Assembly (NCBI GenBank): GCA_949752745.1
Contig: OX457029.1
Coordinates: forward strand, 44,564,500-44,628,499
Direction: 5' to 3'
Source: Protula sp. h YS-2021
Taxonomy: Eukaryota; Annelida; Polychaeta; Sabellida; Serpulidae
Length of the DNA: 64,000 bases
The translations under genes and the position numbers were made by a program. How positions within the stretch are numbered: the first letter of the stretch is position 1; every line of letters starts with the position of its first letter. The notes below the pieces were generated by a model. The model was given only the letters and a program-made list of their open reading frames with translations. It searched no databases and was not told the DNA's origin. This document shows positions 53,207 to 64,000 of this stretch, piece after piece.

Positions 53207-54707
53207 CTGAAAGACAAAAGAAAGTTCGCATGCAACAGAAAAATTTATTGTTACTCACTTAATTGCTCAATTGGCTTAAAATTTGTACCAAAGATACCTC
53301 TCAAATATTGCCACAATATAATCGCAAAATGGAAGTTCTGAAGAAATTTTAGTGAAAGGTCACAAAGCGTCAAAGTCAGCGTAAATGCCTTTTTGAGTTT
53401 TCTTCGATTTATGATGTTTATAACCGCCAGTAATACCGTGTGTGGTATCCACTGGAACGCAGCAGGGCCTGGATTCGACTATGCATTGATGTTATCAACC
53501 GGTTAATTTTGTATTGTGGATATCTGTGCTAATCTTCAATCAATGCTTGCCTCAATTCCGCGAGATTTCGAGGCCGTGGGTTACGGGTTCGAACTTGGCG
53601 ATCCAGATGATCCCATAGATGTTCTACGGGATTTATATCCGGACTTTATGCCGGCCATGGGAGCACATCAACATTATTAGCCGCTAAATAATCTCTACAC
53701 ACCCGAGCAATGTGTGGGCGGGCATTGTCCTGCATAAAAATGGTGTCCTGACGTTGCTGCACAAACGGGACCACTTGGTTGCTCAAAACAGTATCCATAT
53801 AACGGTTCGCGGTCAAATTTCCATCAATAATGAGCAGTTGGGACCTCCATCCAAAGCGTATTGCGCCCCAAACCGTGACTGAGCCACCATCGTGTCAGTT
53901 AACTTGTTTTATGCAATATGGCGCGTAACGTTCGCCGGGGCGCCTATATACGCGTTGACGTCCATCTGCGCGGAAAAGTTCGTATCGCGACTCATATGAA
54001 AACATCGCACGCCGCCAGTTATGTTTTCATGCTCCATGGTTGTGGTTGTTGGCCCAGCGCACTCGATTTTGCCGTCTCTCGCAATTTAGCACCACTCCAA
54101 TGTGGACACGACGAGCGCGGATCCCATGTTCGCGTAGGCACCGGATAACGGTTTTCGAGCTTATGCGGTTATTTGTCCGTCCAGGGATCTCCGTTGCTGT
54201 TATTGTTCAGAAGCGATCCCGGAGGTGGATCATGCGGATCCGGCGATCCTGGTTAGCTGTGGTCACACGCGGTCTGCCAGTGCGTGGTCGGTATTTGGTT
54301 GATCCAGTGTCCCGAGACCGTCGTCAAGAGTTTTCACACTGCTCTTTTACTGCACTCAAAACTCTAGCAAAGACGTGACATGCCAATAGTCTGGTCACGA
54401 CAGTTTTGCGGTATTCGCAGCATCTCAGTTTCCCGTTGTTATAATCGATTTACTGTGTTTACATATGCGGTTATACTGGCTGACAACGTGTGGAATTTCA
54501 TAATTTTGGAATGTTGAGCAGTGTTTTTCAATGCGGATTAATATGGTACCGTGTTTGAATGCTTACAAATCCCTTATAAATAATCACACCCGCATGACAA
54601 AAATACCGATGGTTGCAACTTGGAATTACAGTCTGATGCTAATTTTTTTAAAAATATTTTTCTGAAGTATTTTAGCTTTTATATGCGAACTTTCTTTTGT
54701 CCTTCAG
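53207..54707 (-). mobile_element. Tc1/mariner element inserted in the 147-bp satellite
   Basis: Inverted ends CTGAAAGACAAAAGAAAGTT (53207) and AACTTTCTTTTGTCCTTCAG (ending 54707), with TA at 54708..54709 on the right. The satellite phrase CACTATATATACTTCCTTCC is split here. About 1.5 kb, with a degraded transposase on the minus strand. Confidence 0.8.
53500..54430 (-). pseudogene. Tc1-like transposase with several stops
   Basis: Read on the minus strand, the linker (TGRPRVTTANQDRRIR), second helix-turn-helix (SSKTVIRCLREHGIRARR), first catalytic-region marker (GGSVTVWGAI), second (QDNARPHIAR) and the DINPVEHLWDHLDRQVR block are all present in order. At least four in-frame stops interrupt it (for example at PA*SPD before the third acidic region, and after INK/QVN before the GGSV block). 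Much better preserved in layout than the 34.8-kb element but equally inactive. Confidence 0.85.
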
Positions 54708-55146
54708 TATACTTCGTTCCTGTAAGGTTTGGTGAAAATCTGATGAATACTTTCTGAGATATCGCCCGGACAAGAAAAAGTTTAAAGTGTGATGGACGGA
54801 CAGACGGACGGATAAGGGACAAATTGAACCACCCCCCCCCCCCCCGTTGCACATCTATACTATATATACTTCCGTCCTCTAAGGTTTGGTGAAGATCCGA
54901 TGAATACTTTGTTAGATATCGCCCGGAGAAGAAAAAAGAATTAGTGCGACGGACGGACAGACGGACCGATGCAGAATAAATTGAACCCCCACATCTGCAC
55001 TACATATACTTTCTTCCTGTAAGGTTTTGTGAAGCTCCGATAAATAGTTTTTGAGATATTGCCCGGACAAAAAAGTTTACGGACAGACAGACGGACGGAG
55101 AGACCGATACCAATAACCTTCAGCCGATATTGACTGAGGGCTAAAA

Positions 55147-56040
55147 GCACAGCAGAGGAAAAAGGTCCTGGTTATCTTGTTAACTGTAATCTGAGATAAC
55201 ATGCTCGTGCTTAGTGTGACGCTGGGTAAGTGTTTAAAATTTTGTTTCTTTTCTTCTGACTGATGATAAAATAAAGTTCAGGCACATAGAATCGTTATTT
55301 TAATTGCTCCACACAAGTAGCATCTTTTGTGTTTTATCTCGTTTTTACAATATATGGGCCAAACTTCGTCAAACAGTTCTGCTGAAGATCAATCTTGCAT
55401 CATTCTTGTCAATAGGTTTTTGGCCAAGATCTTGGTCAATTTTGACGAAATCGGCAAATAAAATATCAGTGTTGTAGACAGTCAGCTCTGAAACATACCC
55501 GTACCGTTTTTGTGTATTTGTAGTAAATGTACCAAATTTGGAGCAAAATTTCGGTCAAGTACAGCCAAATCGTTAAACAAGCCTGATGCAGGCAATTAAG
55601 TCCAATTCCACAATGGAAACATATTGGAGCGGTTCCTATTGAACATGCCGTTTTTGTCCAATGTCACCAAATCAAATACAGACTTCGTGGAGAACCTTTC
55701 GCAAAACATTGATATCAAATTCTAGGACTAGATTTTGAGCACTTTGCCCAGCTGTAACTGAGAAATTTTGAAAAAAAATCAGTTTGTTAGAAGGCCTCAT
55801 GCACAACATTACAACAAGTAATCTGACCGAATCTCTCGGATGCACAGCATTTTTGTGTTTCTCTTAAAACTACCCATTTATTTGGTTAGTTTTTGCCGAA
55901 CCGATAGCAACAATACTACAACAACACTGACGATTTGCCCGGAATCAGGGAAGGAATGAAAGAAAAAAGAAAAGAACAAGTTATCAGTAAAACCGACGAA
56001 TGTCTCACGCCACGAAATATGGAAGAATCGAAAAATAATG
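55147..56040. other. Stretch without recognisable gene
   Basis: Repeat fragments only (GTTTTTGCCGAACCGATAGCAA near 55888 shared with 31207). An imperfect GTCAGT-type motif near 55984 may be the 5' end of the next element. Confidence 0.4.
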
Positions 56041-56714
56041 CAACGTCGCACAACCTCAATATATTGCCGTTTAGGTCAGCCCACTGATTTATGAATAAGC
56101 CGTCCCTCTGATTTGATTGGTTGCACTGTAGGCGACAGAAATACTGAAATATCGCCTATTCTCAACAAGTCGCCATTTCGTCGTTTTTTGGTCGAATCGA
56201 AAAGTAACGCAACGTCGCACAACTTCAGTATATATATGTTTTCACTATAGTAAAAATCAAAAGCCAGGATTCTACGACTGTGAATAGCGGCTGAGATATC
56301 GCGTGCACAAAGTTGCATTGTAAGCAACAGAAATACTAAACCATTGCCCATTTTCAATAAGTCGCCATTTCGTCGTTTGTTTTTTTTGGACGAATCGAAA
56401 AATAATGCGACGTCGCACAACTTCAGTATATCTATATATATATGTTTTCACTGTAGCAAAAATCAAAAGCCAGGGTTGAATAGCGGCTGAGATATCGCGT
56501 GCATAAAGTTGCACTGTAGGCAACAGAAATACTAAAACATTGCCTATTTTCAACAAGTCGCCATTTCGTCGTATTTGGGGCGAATCGAAAAATAATGCGA
56601 CGTCGCACAACTTCAATATATATATATGTATATTTTCAATAAGTCGCCATTTCGTCGTTTTTTTGGTCGAAACATTGTACCATATTATATTACCATACCA
56701 TACCATTGTATCGA

Positions 56715-56752
<38 letters not shown>

Positions 56753-57098
56753 TTCACTGTAGCTAAAAATCAAAAGCCAGGGTTGAATAGCGGCTGAGAT
56801 ATCGCGTGCACAAAGTTGCGCTGTAGGCAACAGAAATACTAAAACATTGCCTATTTTCAACAAGTCGCCATTTCGTCGTTTTTTTGTCGAATCGAAAAAT
56901 AATGCGACGTCGCACAACTTCAATATATATTTTTTCACTGTAGCAAAAATCAAAAGGTTGAATAGCGGCTGAGATATCGCGTGCACAAATTTGTGCTTGC
57001 AAGTGTCGGCAGACGGACGGACGGACGGACAGACGGATGGACGGACAGACCGAATACTATAGTCCCCCGCTCCGCGCTACGTGGCGGCGGGGGACTAA
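56040..57098 (+). mobile_element. Helentron-like element 3' region with ~180-bp units and a CCCCCGC hairpin
   Basis: Five units contain AATGCGACGTCGCACAACTTC, GAATAGCGGCTGAGATATCGCG and CAACAAGTCGCCATTTCGTC, with (TA)n tracts (about 56719..56748). The 3' hairpin has arms AGTCCCCCGC (57061..57070) and GCGGGGGACT (57087..57096), ending CTAA (57095..57098). Frames of up to 161 codons (56272..56757) are repeat translations. Confidence 0.6.
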
Positions 57099-57278
57099 AA
57101 AAATAATGAAGTTTGACCCTTACATGCTTTTCGAGAGGCAGAACTATAAATATAGCCAGTAATACCTATAAAGGCAATGTTTATTTGTTTGACGTTTGAA
57201 GTCCCTTTCACCGACTACTATGGCTATATTGGGACGCCCTTTCTGAAGGAACAATGAAGGGGACAATGAAAAAGTACG

Positions 57279-57350
57279 CCTAGAACTTGGCTTGAAACTC
57301 ATAGCCTCTTGCGTGGCAAGTAACAACGTAAACCAACTGCTTCTATAGGA
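57279..57350 (-). other. tRNA-Gly-like sequence (possible SINE head)
   Basis: On the minus strand: A-box-like GCAGTTGGTTTACG, an anticodon arm CTTGCCACGCAAG that resembles tRNA-Gly(GCC), and a B-box-like GAGTTTCAAGCC. Stems are imperfect. It resembles the tRNA-like sequence at 34634..34706. Confidence 0.35.
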
Positions 57351-57996
57351 GGCAGAACTACAAATACTGCCTGCAAAACCGAGAAAGGAAGACAATGAAA
57401 AAATTTTGTTTTCTGAAATTAGGCCAGTATCTTGGTTCGTTTTGGCTAAATCGCTAAAATAAATACAAGCTGTATGGAGGTTTATCCAGAGAATATTTTC
57501 ACCAAACTTCAACACAATAAGACCAGAAATGTAGGAAGAGCAGCATTTTGAAAAATTGTTTACGCGCACAAGCACACATATAACGGAAGACGAATATCGA
57601 ACAGGTGGCTGAGTATGGCTCACTGACGATGGTCGGCTGGGCTGAAAATAGAAGCCCGGTGGGGAAACTTCGGGGTAACATTCCTGTTAAATTTCAAACC
57701 AATCAGACCCGCATTAGGTTGAAGAGTGGCATTTAATTTTTTGCTTTTTGCCGTTCTGGCCAATATTTTTTTTTCAATTTTGACTAAATATGGAACAAAA
57801 TATGCCTGAATGAGTAGACTTTAAAGAGCATTGCTGTCACATTTCAAAGCGATCGCACCGAATTTGTAGAAAGAGTAACATTTTGAAATTTTCTAAAATT
57901 TAGCTTTTTTGTGACCAGTATCTTAGCTAATTTTGGTCATGTCACCAAAAAAATACAACCTGTGTGGAGGAACACCTCAGAGGGGCATGATCCCCC
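57351..57996. repeat. Diverged satellite-like units, no gene
   Basis: Imperfect units containing AAATACAA(G/C)CTGT(A/G)TGGAGG and AAATGTAGGAAGAGCAGCATTTTG recur near 57460-57560, 57660-57740 and 57810-57990. Confidence 0.45.
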
Positions 57997-58107
57997 CGTG
58001 TAGCGTGTGTGACTTATGAAATCGATGCAAAGGTGGTTTGCAAAGTGTAGCGGGTGTCGCGGGTGTGACTTATGAAATCGATTGCAAAGGTGGTTTGCAA
58101 AGCGCTG
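57997..58107. repeat. Tandem duplication of ~55 bp
   Basis: GTGTGACTTATGAAATCGAT followed by GCAAAGGTGGTTTGCAAAG occurs twice (58008 and 58067). Confidence 0.85.
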
Positions 58108-58598
58108 GCTATTGGCACTTTCATCTCGTTTTTATTTTACAATTCTAACAGTTTTACATTCTTCTATTTCGACAAAAGAGCTAAGTTTTATATTTAAAAA
58201 AGTTGTTTTGGCAATTTTTATTCATTCAATATGTATTCGGAAAAATAAAAACATTGAGTAAAAATCTGCGATGAAAAAGAAAAGAAAAAGAAACAAATCC
58301 GTGGGACTGTATCATAGAAGGTGTGACAGGACAACGCATTAGTTCTATTCAGGATTGTCAATCGAATAAAGACCATAAGTGTAATGACATTTTTTAATTT
58401 TTTAATTGAAAGTCAAATAATCTTTCGTTGTACAGCTGATACATATGTTATATCTGTGCGGAAGAAAGAAACGGAATCCGTTGAATACGTTCTGAGATAT
58501 AACGCGCAGAAACTCATCACTGCTAGTAGGGGACGACGGACGGACCGAGCGTTTCCCAAATAACCCGCTCCGCGCCGAGCGCGGTGGCTGAGGACTAA
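58108..58598 (+). other. Non-coding stretch ending in a CTAA hairpin
   Basis: No gene. The end (CCGCTCCGCGCCGAGCGCGG...GGACTAA, CTAA at 58595..58598) is a variant of the hairpin terminus at 57061..57098, so this is probably a solo 3' end of that family. Confidence 0.4.
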
Positions 58599-59612
58599 AA
58601 CTTTTTATCACCGTTGTGGAGAAGAGCTCATGCAGGTGTTTACTGTCTCGAACTGGCCGGCGAATTTAACCGGACTGTAGAAATTTTAACGCTCCATCAC
58701 ACGCATTAATCTTGCTAAAACATTTCAAAAGTGTTTAGAAATAAAATAGAAAAGTTTTGTCACCGTTCCGGAGCTGAGTGCATGCGGGCATTTATACTAT
58801 AGGAGCTGTATGAAATGAAAGCTGTGTGGAGGATTATCCAGGGAACATTTCTGTCAAATTTCAGAACAATCGGGCGAGAAATTGAGGAAAAAATTGTTTA
58901 CATATATAACGGACGACGGATGCCTCACAAGTAATAGGTGTCGACCACCAACAAAATTCATCTTGGCTAAAAAGGCAAATCTTCGTTATGCAAGGCGTTA
59001 TAAAAGCCAATTTTAGGCAGTACAAAATGTGAGTGTTGACAAGTGTTAAGTATGCCTATTTTTGTGATCTTCAAAACCCTCACAAACGCACGGTAAAATC
59101 AGCAGTCAGATTAAGGCCCGCATGATTGCGTTCGACTGCTAATTTTCGTCAATTTACACGGTTATCAAAATAATCAAATGAATTAAACTCGCCTTGAATT
59201 GGATGAGAGTTTTTACTTTCGCCATTGACTTTCAGGGTTTCGATGACATAAGTCCTCAATTGCGCGTGTTGTTTGTCGTTAGGTGTGACGTTTCGGTCGG
59301 CTACATCGCAGCGGGTTCAGGATAAAACCGCTCTCTGCGAAAAAGACAAAATGGTTAAATTCTACAAAACGTTACACAATCAACTTCTAAGTGTCTTCCA
59401 GTGTTGCCTCACGGGATTTAAATCAGCGGTAACATTTCAGGCAAGGCAAACACCAGTTTGTAGTAAAGATAGTTCAGGCGATCATCGCGGCCTCGGTAAT
59501 AAAAAGTCTTAGAAAAGAATGTTCCATTGTCAGTAAATGTGTAGTAATAGACGCTACAGAGTATGCTGGCGAAAACTGCGCGGATAGCGCCATACATCTT
59601 CATGCTTAAGAT
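58599..59612. other. Stretch without recognisable gene
   Basis: No motif-bearing frame. The 79-codon frame at 59273..59512 shows no recognised domain. Confidence 0.35.
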
Positions 59613-59619
59613 AACAAGA

Positions 59620-60300
59620 TTGTCCATGGACAATGCCCCAGCTCACGAATGTGATGTCAAGATTTATGACATATAAGTTTAACCTGTAACCAAAAACAAG
59701 ACAGTAAGGCTAAGTTCCTCGCGTCGGTCAAGATTTTTTAATACAAAAATGGTTTATCGCTAATATATCCGTCAATTTTTGACGAATAGCTAAAAAAGTA
59801 ATAGCCACGTGTTTATCTTGTTTCGCCAAAAAAAAAAATGTAACAGCCAGGTGGACATATACCACCACCTTCCATTACAATTTTCAGAAGTTTTAAATGA
59901 AAACTGGTTTTTGGCTTATATTTCCTTTAATCGGAATTTCAAGATATTAAAGCCAAATGCCTAGAACCAGGTGAATTTCAATAGTGTTTTTGGCAAATCA
60001 CCAAAAAAGTTATAGCCGGATTGGTACTTATTTCGGCTTCCATCATTCATAATGTTAAGAAGGTAAGATTATATCCCTAGCGTAAGAAACGATTTCTGAA
60101 AGAGTTAGTTTTTCGCCAATATTTCAGCCATTTTTTTCGAATTACGAAAAACAACACTAACCAGGTAACTACCAATGATGACATCTGTAACCACTGTAAG
60201 GCCATTTCTCTGGTGTGAGTTAAGATTTTACTGAAATTGTTAGGTTTTTGGTCAATATTTCCTGCCAATTATCAAACTCAGTAAAGCAGGATCTCCCGTG
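59620..60300 (+). mobile_element. Helentron-like 5' end, GCCCCAGCT family
   Basis: The palindrome TTGTCCATGGACAA (59620..59633) plus TGCCCCAGCTCACGAATG, followed by several ~150-bp units as at 32.05-34.6 kb. The 3' end is not seen. Confidence 0.55.
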
Positions 60301-60945
60301 TAATACATAATGTCATTAGATCTTTAAGTAAATTCAATGAAATTGGAAACCCTACATTGCCTAACAATTTTTTGTATATTTAAAATATAAGACGACGTTG
60401 CACATCTACAATTTATATATTTTCACTGCAAAATATTTCGATCGAATCGATCGAATAGTTTCGGAGAACGCGTCTTGACAAAATCTCCGCGCAAACAGGT
60501 TTACATAAACAAATTTGTCCAAGGGCAAAGTCCCAACTTACGAAAAGCAATAAGACCAATTCCAGCATGCATGAGCTAGGGAATTTCCCTGAAAACTTGG
60601 GCTTCAAAAGACGAGATGGCAAAGAGCTGGCTAAATAATTAATTTGGCGACGGACCCGAACATAGACCGATAAATACATATAAAGATTTACCGCAGACAT
60701 GGGAACATGTGCCTACTGGAAAAGAGGAAGAAAGGGGGGAAGATTTTAGTAGTCTGTAGAGCAGTGTGCAGAGCGACCTCATTAATAATAACTGCACGTG
60801 GAGTCCATGGTTCGAAGCTCATGCACTCCCAAAAGTGAAAGTTCTAATTCTTACCGTACATATTTTGCATTTATAATGCAGTTCTATTACTTAATTCTTA
60901 AGTTTTTGTACGTATTTTTTTTTTGGGGGGGGGGGGGGAGTTCGC

Positions 60946-61566
60946 ATTTCGGACCAGTGCGCACGTTTATTTCACTTGCGTCGATGCGCGGTTCGCATTT
61001 CGAACTAGTGCGCATGTCTATTCAACTTGCGTGGATGCGCGGTTCGTATTTGGGAATAGGGCGCATGTTTATTTAACTTCCGTTGATGGGCGGTTCGGAT
61101 TTCGGACCACTGTACATGTTTATTAAGCTTGCGTTGATGTGCGTTTCGCATCTCGGACCAATGCGCATGTTTATTTCACTGGCGCTGATGCGCTTTTCTT
61201 ATTTTAGACCAGTGCGCATGTTTATTTAACTTGCGTTGATGCGGGGCGCTTAATTTGGACCAGTGCGCATGTTTATTTAACTTTTGTTAATGCGCGGTTC
61301 GCATTTGGGACCAGTGCACATGTTTATTTAATTTGCGTTGATGCGGTGTGCTTATTTTGGAACAGTGTGAATGTTTTTTAACTTGCGTTGATGCGCAGTT
61401 CGCATTTCCGACCAGTGCGCATGTTTGGTTAACGTGTGTTGATGCGCGGTTAGTATTTCGGACCAGTGCGCATATTTATTTACCTTGCGGCGAAGCGCGG
61501 TTCACATTTCAAACGTTTATATAACTTGCGTCGATGCGCGGTTCGCATTTCGGACCAGTGCGCATG
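60946..61566. repeat. 51-bp minisatellite array
   Basis: Twelve units of the GCGCATGTTTATTTAACTTGCGTTGATGCG-type repeat, with the cleanest consensus in the window. Confidence 0.85.
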
Positions 61567-61929
61567 TTAATTTTTTTTCTCAAAACTTCAAAAGTGTTCC
61601 AATTCACTCAAAATGCACAAGCGGTGTGCATGACCCCCTAGAGACGACTCATACCAAAAATAAATGACATCTGGTAAAAACTGTGGAAGGAAATGCATTT
61701 TGAAGTTTTTTCTTCAAAAATTCCCCAAAAATACAAAAATTGTTCGATCGACTAAAATAGCACACGTCATATGCACGACCCACCTAGGGATGCCTCATAC
61801 CAAAAATAAATGAAACCAGACAACAACTGAAGAGGAAAATGCATTTTGAAGTTTTTTTCCTTAAAAAATTCCCTAAAACTAAAAAATTGTCCGATTGAAT
61901 AAAACTTGACTGCGTCTCGAGGAGTACGT

Positions 61930-62645
61930 CTACCACCCCATGGGCGATATGTTGTGTGCAAGACTGTTGCGTGTTGACTACGTAAATTTTAAAAGTGGAA
62001 GGATAGGTAGACGTAGTGTCTAACAATTCAACTAATCAATCCATTAACCAGAAGGCGCGTGAGACTGTCGTAGATACGCTAAGTTCGGCATTTTGTTAAT
62101 TTAAGTCCCACCCTGAAAATTTTTTGAATCCGGAAAATTCTTAGTCACCGCACTGCGGAAGGGTTTAGAGAAGCCGTGTCCAAAATTTGAAACGAATCCA
62201 TCCATCAATGTAGCCTGTAGGCGCGTGAGACTGCTGTATATAAACTGAGTCCAGTGCCGATTTTCAAAAGTCCGCCATTTTGTCAGTTTTTTTTCGGATC
62301 CGGAAAATTCTTAGTCACTGCACTGCAAAAGGGTCCAGAGAAGCCGTGTACAAAATAAAAATTTGAAACGAATCTATCTATCATTGCGGCCAGAAGGCGC
62401 TTGAGACTGCCGTATATACGCTAAGTCCAGTGCCGATTTTAAAAAGTCCGCTATTTTGTCAATTTTTATCCGTCCTGGAAAATTCTTGGTCACTGCACTG
62501 CAGAAAATTCCAGAGAAGCCGTGTAAAAAATTGAAACCAATCCATCTATTAATGGAAGCGTAACAGACGGACGGACAGACGGACAGGCAGACGGATAGAC
62601 CGAAAAGTGCAAAGCTATATCCCTCCGTTCCACGGGGGGATAAAA
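61930..62645 (+). mobile_element. Nested element with ~180-bp units and GGGATA hairpin
   Basis: Three units contain AGAAGGCGCGTGAGACTG, TACGCTAAGTCCAGTGCCGA and TTCCAGAGAAGCCGTGT. It ends with GACGGACGGACAGACGG and a hairpin (TATCCC at 62618..62623 with GGGATA at 62637..62642). It interrupts the ~150-bp satellite of the surrounding element. Confidence 0.5.
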
Positions 62646-63148
62646 GGACAAGCCGCATGCACGAGCTCTTAGAGATGCCTCACACCAAAAATAAATTAAA
62701 TCGGACCATAAATGTAGGAGGAGATGCATTTTGGATTATTTTTGAAAATTTTTCTTGAAAAAATTCCCCCAAAATGCAAAAATTGTCCGATCGACCTAAA
62801 TAGCACAATTGGTATGCGTGACCCCCCCCCCCCCCCCCCTCCCTTAGGAGTGCCTCACACCAGAAATGGACGACATCGGATGAAAAATCTAGGAGGAGAT
62901 ACATTTTAAATTTTTTTTCTTCAAAAATTCGCCAAAACTTCAAAAATTATTCGATCAACTAAAAAGCACAAGCGGTACGCACGACTCCCTAGGGATGCCT
63001 TATGCGAAAAATAAATGACATCGGATCAAAATTGTAGGAGGAGATGCATTTTGAAACAAAGGTTCACTAAATAAACAGCTAACTAACGAACACCATCTGC
63101 AGACCGATAGAAATACCCCCAGCTTACGTGTAACGTAAGCTGGACTAA

Positions 63149-63717
63149 AAATATATATTTTTGAGAAGTCGTATTTTTGACAATTTTTGGCCGATTTCAC
63201 AAATAATCGGCCCCTCCGTACTCTTCTGCCACCTCAACGCCCATGAGCTGAAACGCATGATATTATGACGTCACAATCTTACGCACCACTGCTAACATAT
63301 GATGTGCTTGTGACAGATTTATAGAACAGACAATACACAGCAAAAGTTCGTTCATACAGTTAGGTCCAGATCAAACTGTTCGTGATTAACCACATATTTA
63401 AATAAACAAGTAGTTCCTCGATTGGACAACGGCGTAAGAGAATGTTCAGACTGAACTATAATTTCGAAGCAGTCAGTAAAATCCTGCCTTGACTCGCAAA
63501 TATGTTCTGAATCCGGTTGTAAACCATGTTTGGGATTAAATTTAATACCTTTCTTATTTGGCTGACAAATTGGAATGATTTCATTGTATACTGCGCGTCA
63601 CTAATTATTTATATTTTTTGTGTGCCATTCATTTTCTATGGTGGTTGTATGGAACAAGGTGTGAATATTTATTTCAATTGAAAAGATAATTGAACAATAC
63701 TTTGTAGGCTTACCAAA
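63149..63717. other. Stretch without recognisable gene
   Basis: Apparently unique AT-rich DNA; no motif seen. Confidence 0.35.
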
Positions 63718-63996
63718 ATGGACCCTAAAAACATTTTATTGACCATATTGAGTTGCACTCTGTACCGTAAAAAAATAGCCCAACGCCTTACCCCCATGCA
63801 GCGGGCCCTTGCCGTTGGGCAACTTCAGGCAAGAAAAACTCAAAGAGAAGTGGCGTTAGACTTGGGCGTTTCCCAGCCAGCAATCGGTGTCTTACACAAG
63901 AAGTTCCGGCAAACCGTAGATGTGGCTCATATACAACTGAAGAACTGTAGGCTAGAGAGTGTTCGCCAATATTGGCTGAGGGCTAATAATCAGTGA
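63718..63996 (+). pseudogene. Truncated Tc1-like transposase N-terminus
   Basis: 92 residues. Residues about 24-70 (RLTPMQRALAVGQLQARKTQ, then REVALDLGVSQPAIGVL) form the first helix-turn-helix of Tc1-like transposases. After FRQTVDVAH the expected GRP linker is missing. The last ~20 codons instead come from a repeat tail resembling the 3' end at 55120..55144 (ATATTGGCTGAGGGCTAA). Catalytic domain absent; 4 bp remain to the window edge. Confidence 0.75.
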
Positions 63997-64000
63997 CGCG

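Larger units (their letters stand above)
52519..55144 (+). mobile_element. Helentron-like element, GCCCTCAGCC family, ~147-bp satellite core, interrupted by Tc1
   Basis: The 5' subterminal motif GAGCCCTCAGCCAATA is at 52519..52534. The 3' end (TAACCTTCAG, then CTGAGGGCTAA at 55134..55144) carries it inverted and closes in CTAA. Between them lie seven ~147-bp units (GTAAGGTTTGGTGAAGATCC, GAGATATCGCCCGGACAAG, GACGGACGGACAGACGGACAG, GTTGCACATCTACACTATAT), four left and three right of the inserted Tc1 element. Confidence 0.6.
60514..63148 (+). mobile_element. Most complete Helentron-like element, CCCAGCTTACG family
   Basis: The 5' palindrome TTTGTCCAAGGGCAAA (60514..60529) plus GTCCCAACTTACG; a unique segment; a 51-bp array (60946..61566); a ~150-bp satellite (61570..63060, itself interrupted); and a 3' hairpin with arms CCAGCTTACG (63119..63128) and CGTAAGCTGG (63134..63143), with CTAA at 63145..63148. 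About 2.6 kb and no open frame of its own. Confidence 0.65.

Noticed and set aside
53918..54378. Plus-strand frames of 76 and 112 codons
   Set aside because: Antisense to the decayed Tc1 transposase on the minus strand.
56076..57002. Several overlapping minus-strand frames up to 161 codons with (YI)n runs
   Set aside because: Products of ~180-bp tandem units and a TA microsatellite.

Overview
The window is metazoan nuclear DNA, probably from an aquatic invertebrate (a mollusc is plausible but unproven). It is AT-rich and crowded with tandem satellites and decayed DNA transposons. It holds no complete host gene that I can recognise, and nothing bacterial.

The centrepiece is 1408..20445: a 19.0-kb near-perfect palindrome flanked by a 6-bp direct repeat (ACCCTT at 1402..1407 and 20446..20451). 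Each ~9.5-kb arm carries the same virus-like gene set. In order from the outside in, these are a protein-primed-type family B DNA polymerase with N-terminal zinc fingers and an internal endonuclease VII-like HNH domain, four small genes of which the first is a clear PC4/Sub1-like ssDNA-binding protein (the others share its C-terminal signature more weakly), and, on the opposite strand, an adenain-like cysteine protease and a capsid-like protein of the 'F54H12.2-like' family. The termini (5'-AG), the 6-bp target duplication and the gene content point to a Polinton/Maverick-type element. No integrase, packaging ATPase or minor capsid gene is visible. The arms meet just upstream of the capsid start codon with a 5-bp spacer, so the insertion looks like half of a Polinton duplicated head-to-head and then integrated as a unit, comparable to the palindromic defective genomes known for other protein-primed replicators. 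The left polymerase has a 1-bp deletion; the right copy is open over 1225 codons.

The palindrome sits inside a ~620-bp MITE with CCCAGCAAAC termini (868..1407 plus 20446..20533). That MITE sits in a TTTCACCATAAGCCC-type minisatellite next to a 258-bp satellite.

From 20.6 kb to the end the DNA is nested repeats. Several families share one architecture: a 14-16-bp palindrome, then a subterminal motif that returns as a 3' hairpin ending in CTAA, with satellite arrays in the middle (51-bp, ~150-bp or ~147-bp units). This resembles non-autonomous Helentron-type rolling-circle elements. There are also two decayed Tc1/mariner elements (34842..36090, 53207..54707), a truncated Tc1 N-terminus at the right edge, a ~136-bp satellite full of nuclear-receptor half-sites (36.6-37.9 kb), and a four-copy ~1.74-kb tandem repeat (41.2-48.3 kb) containing small cysteine-bearing exon-like cassettes on the minus strand.
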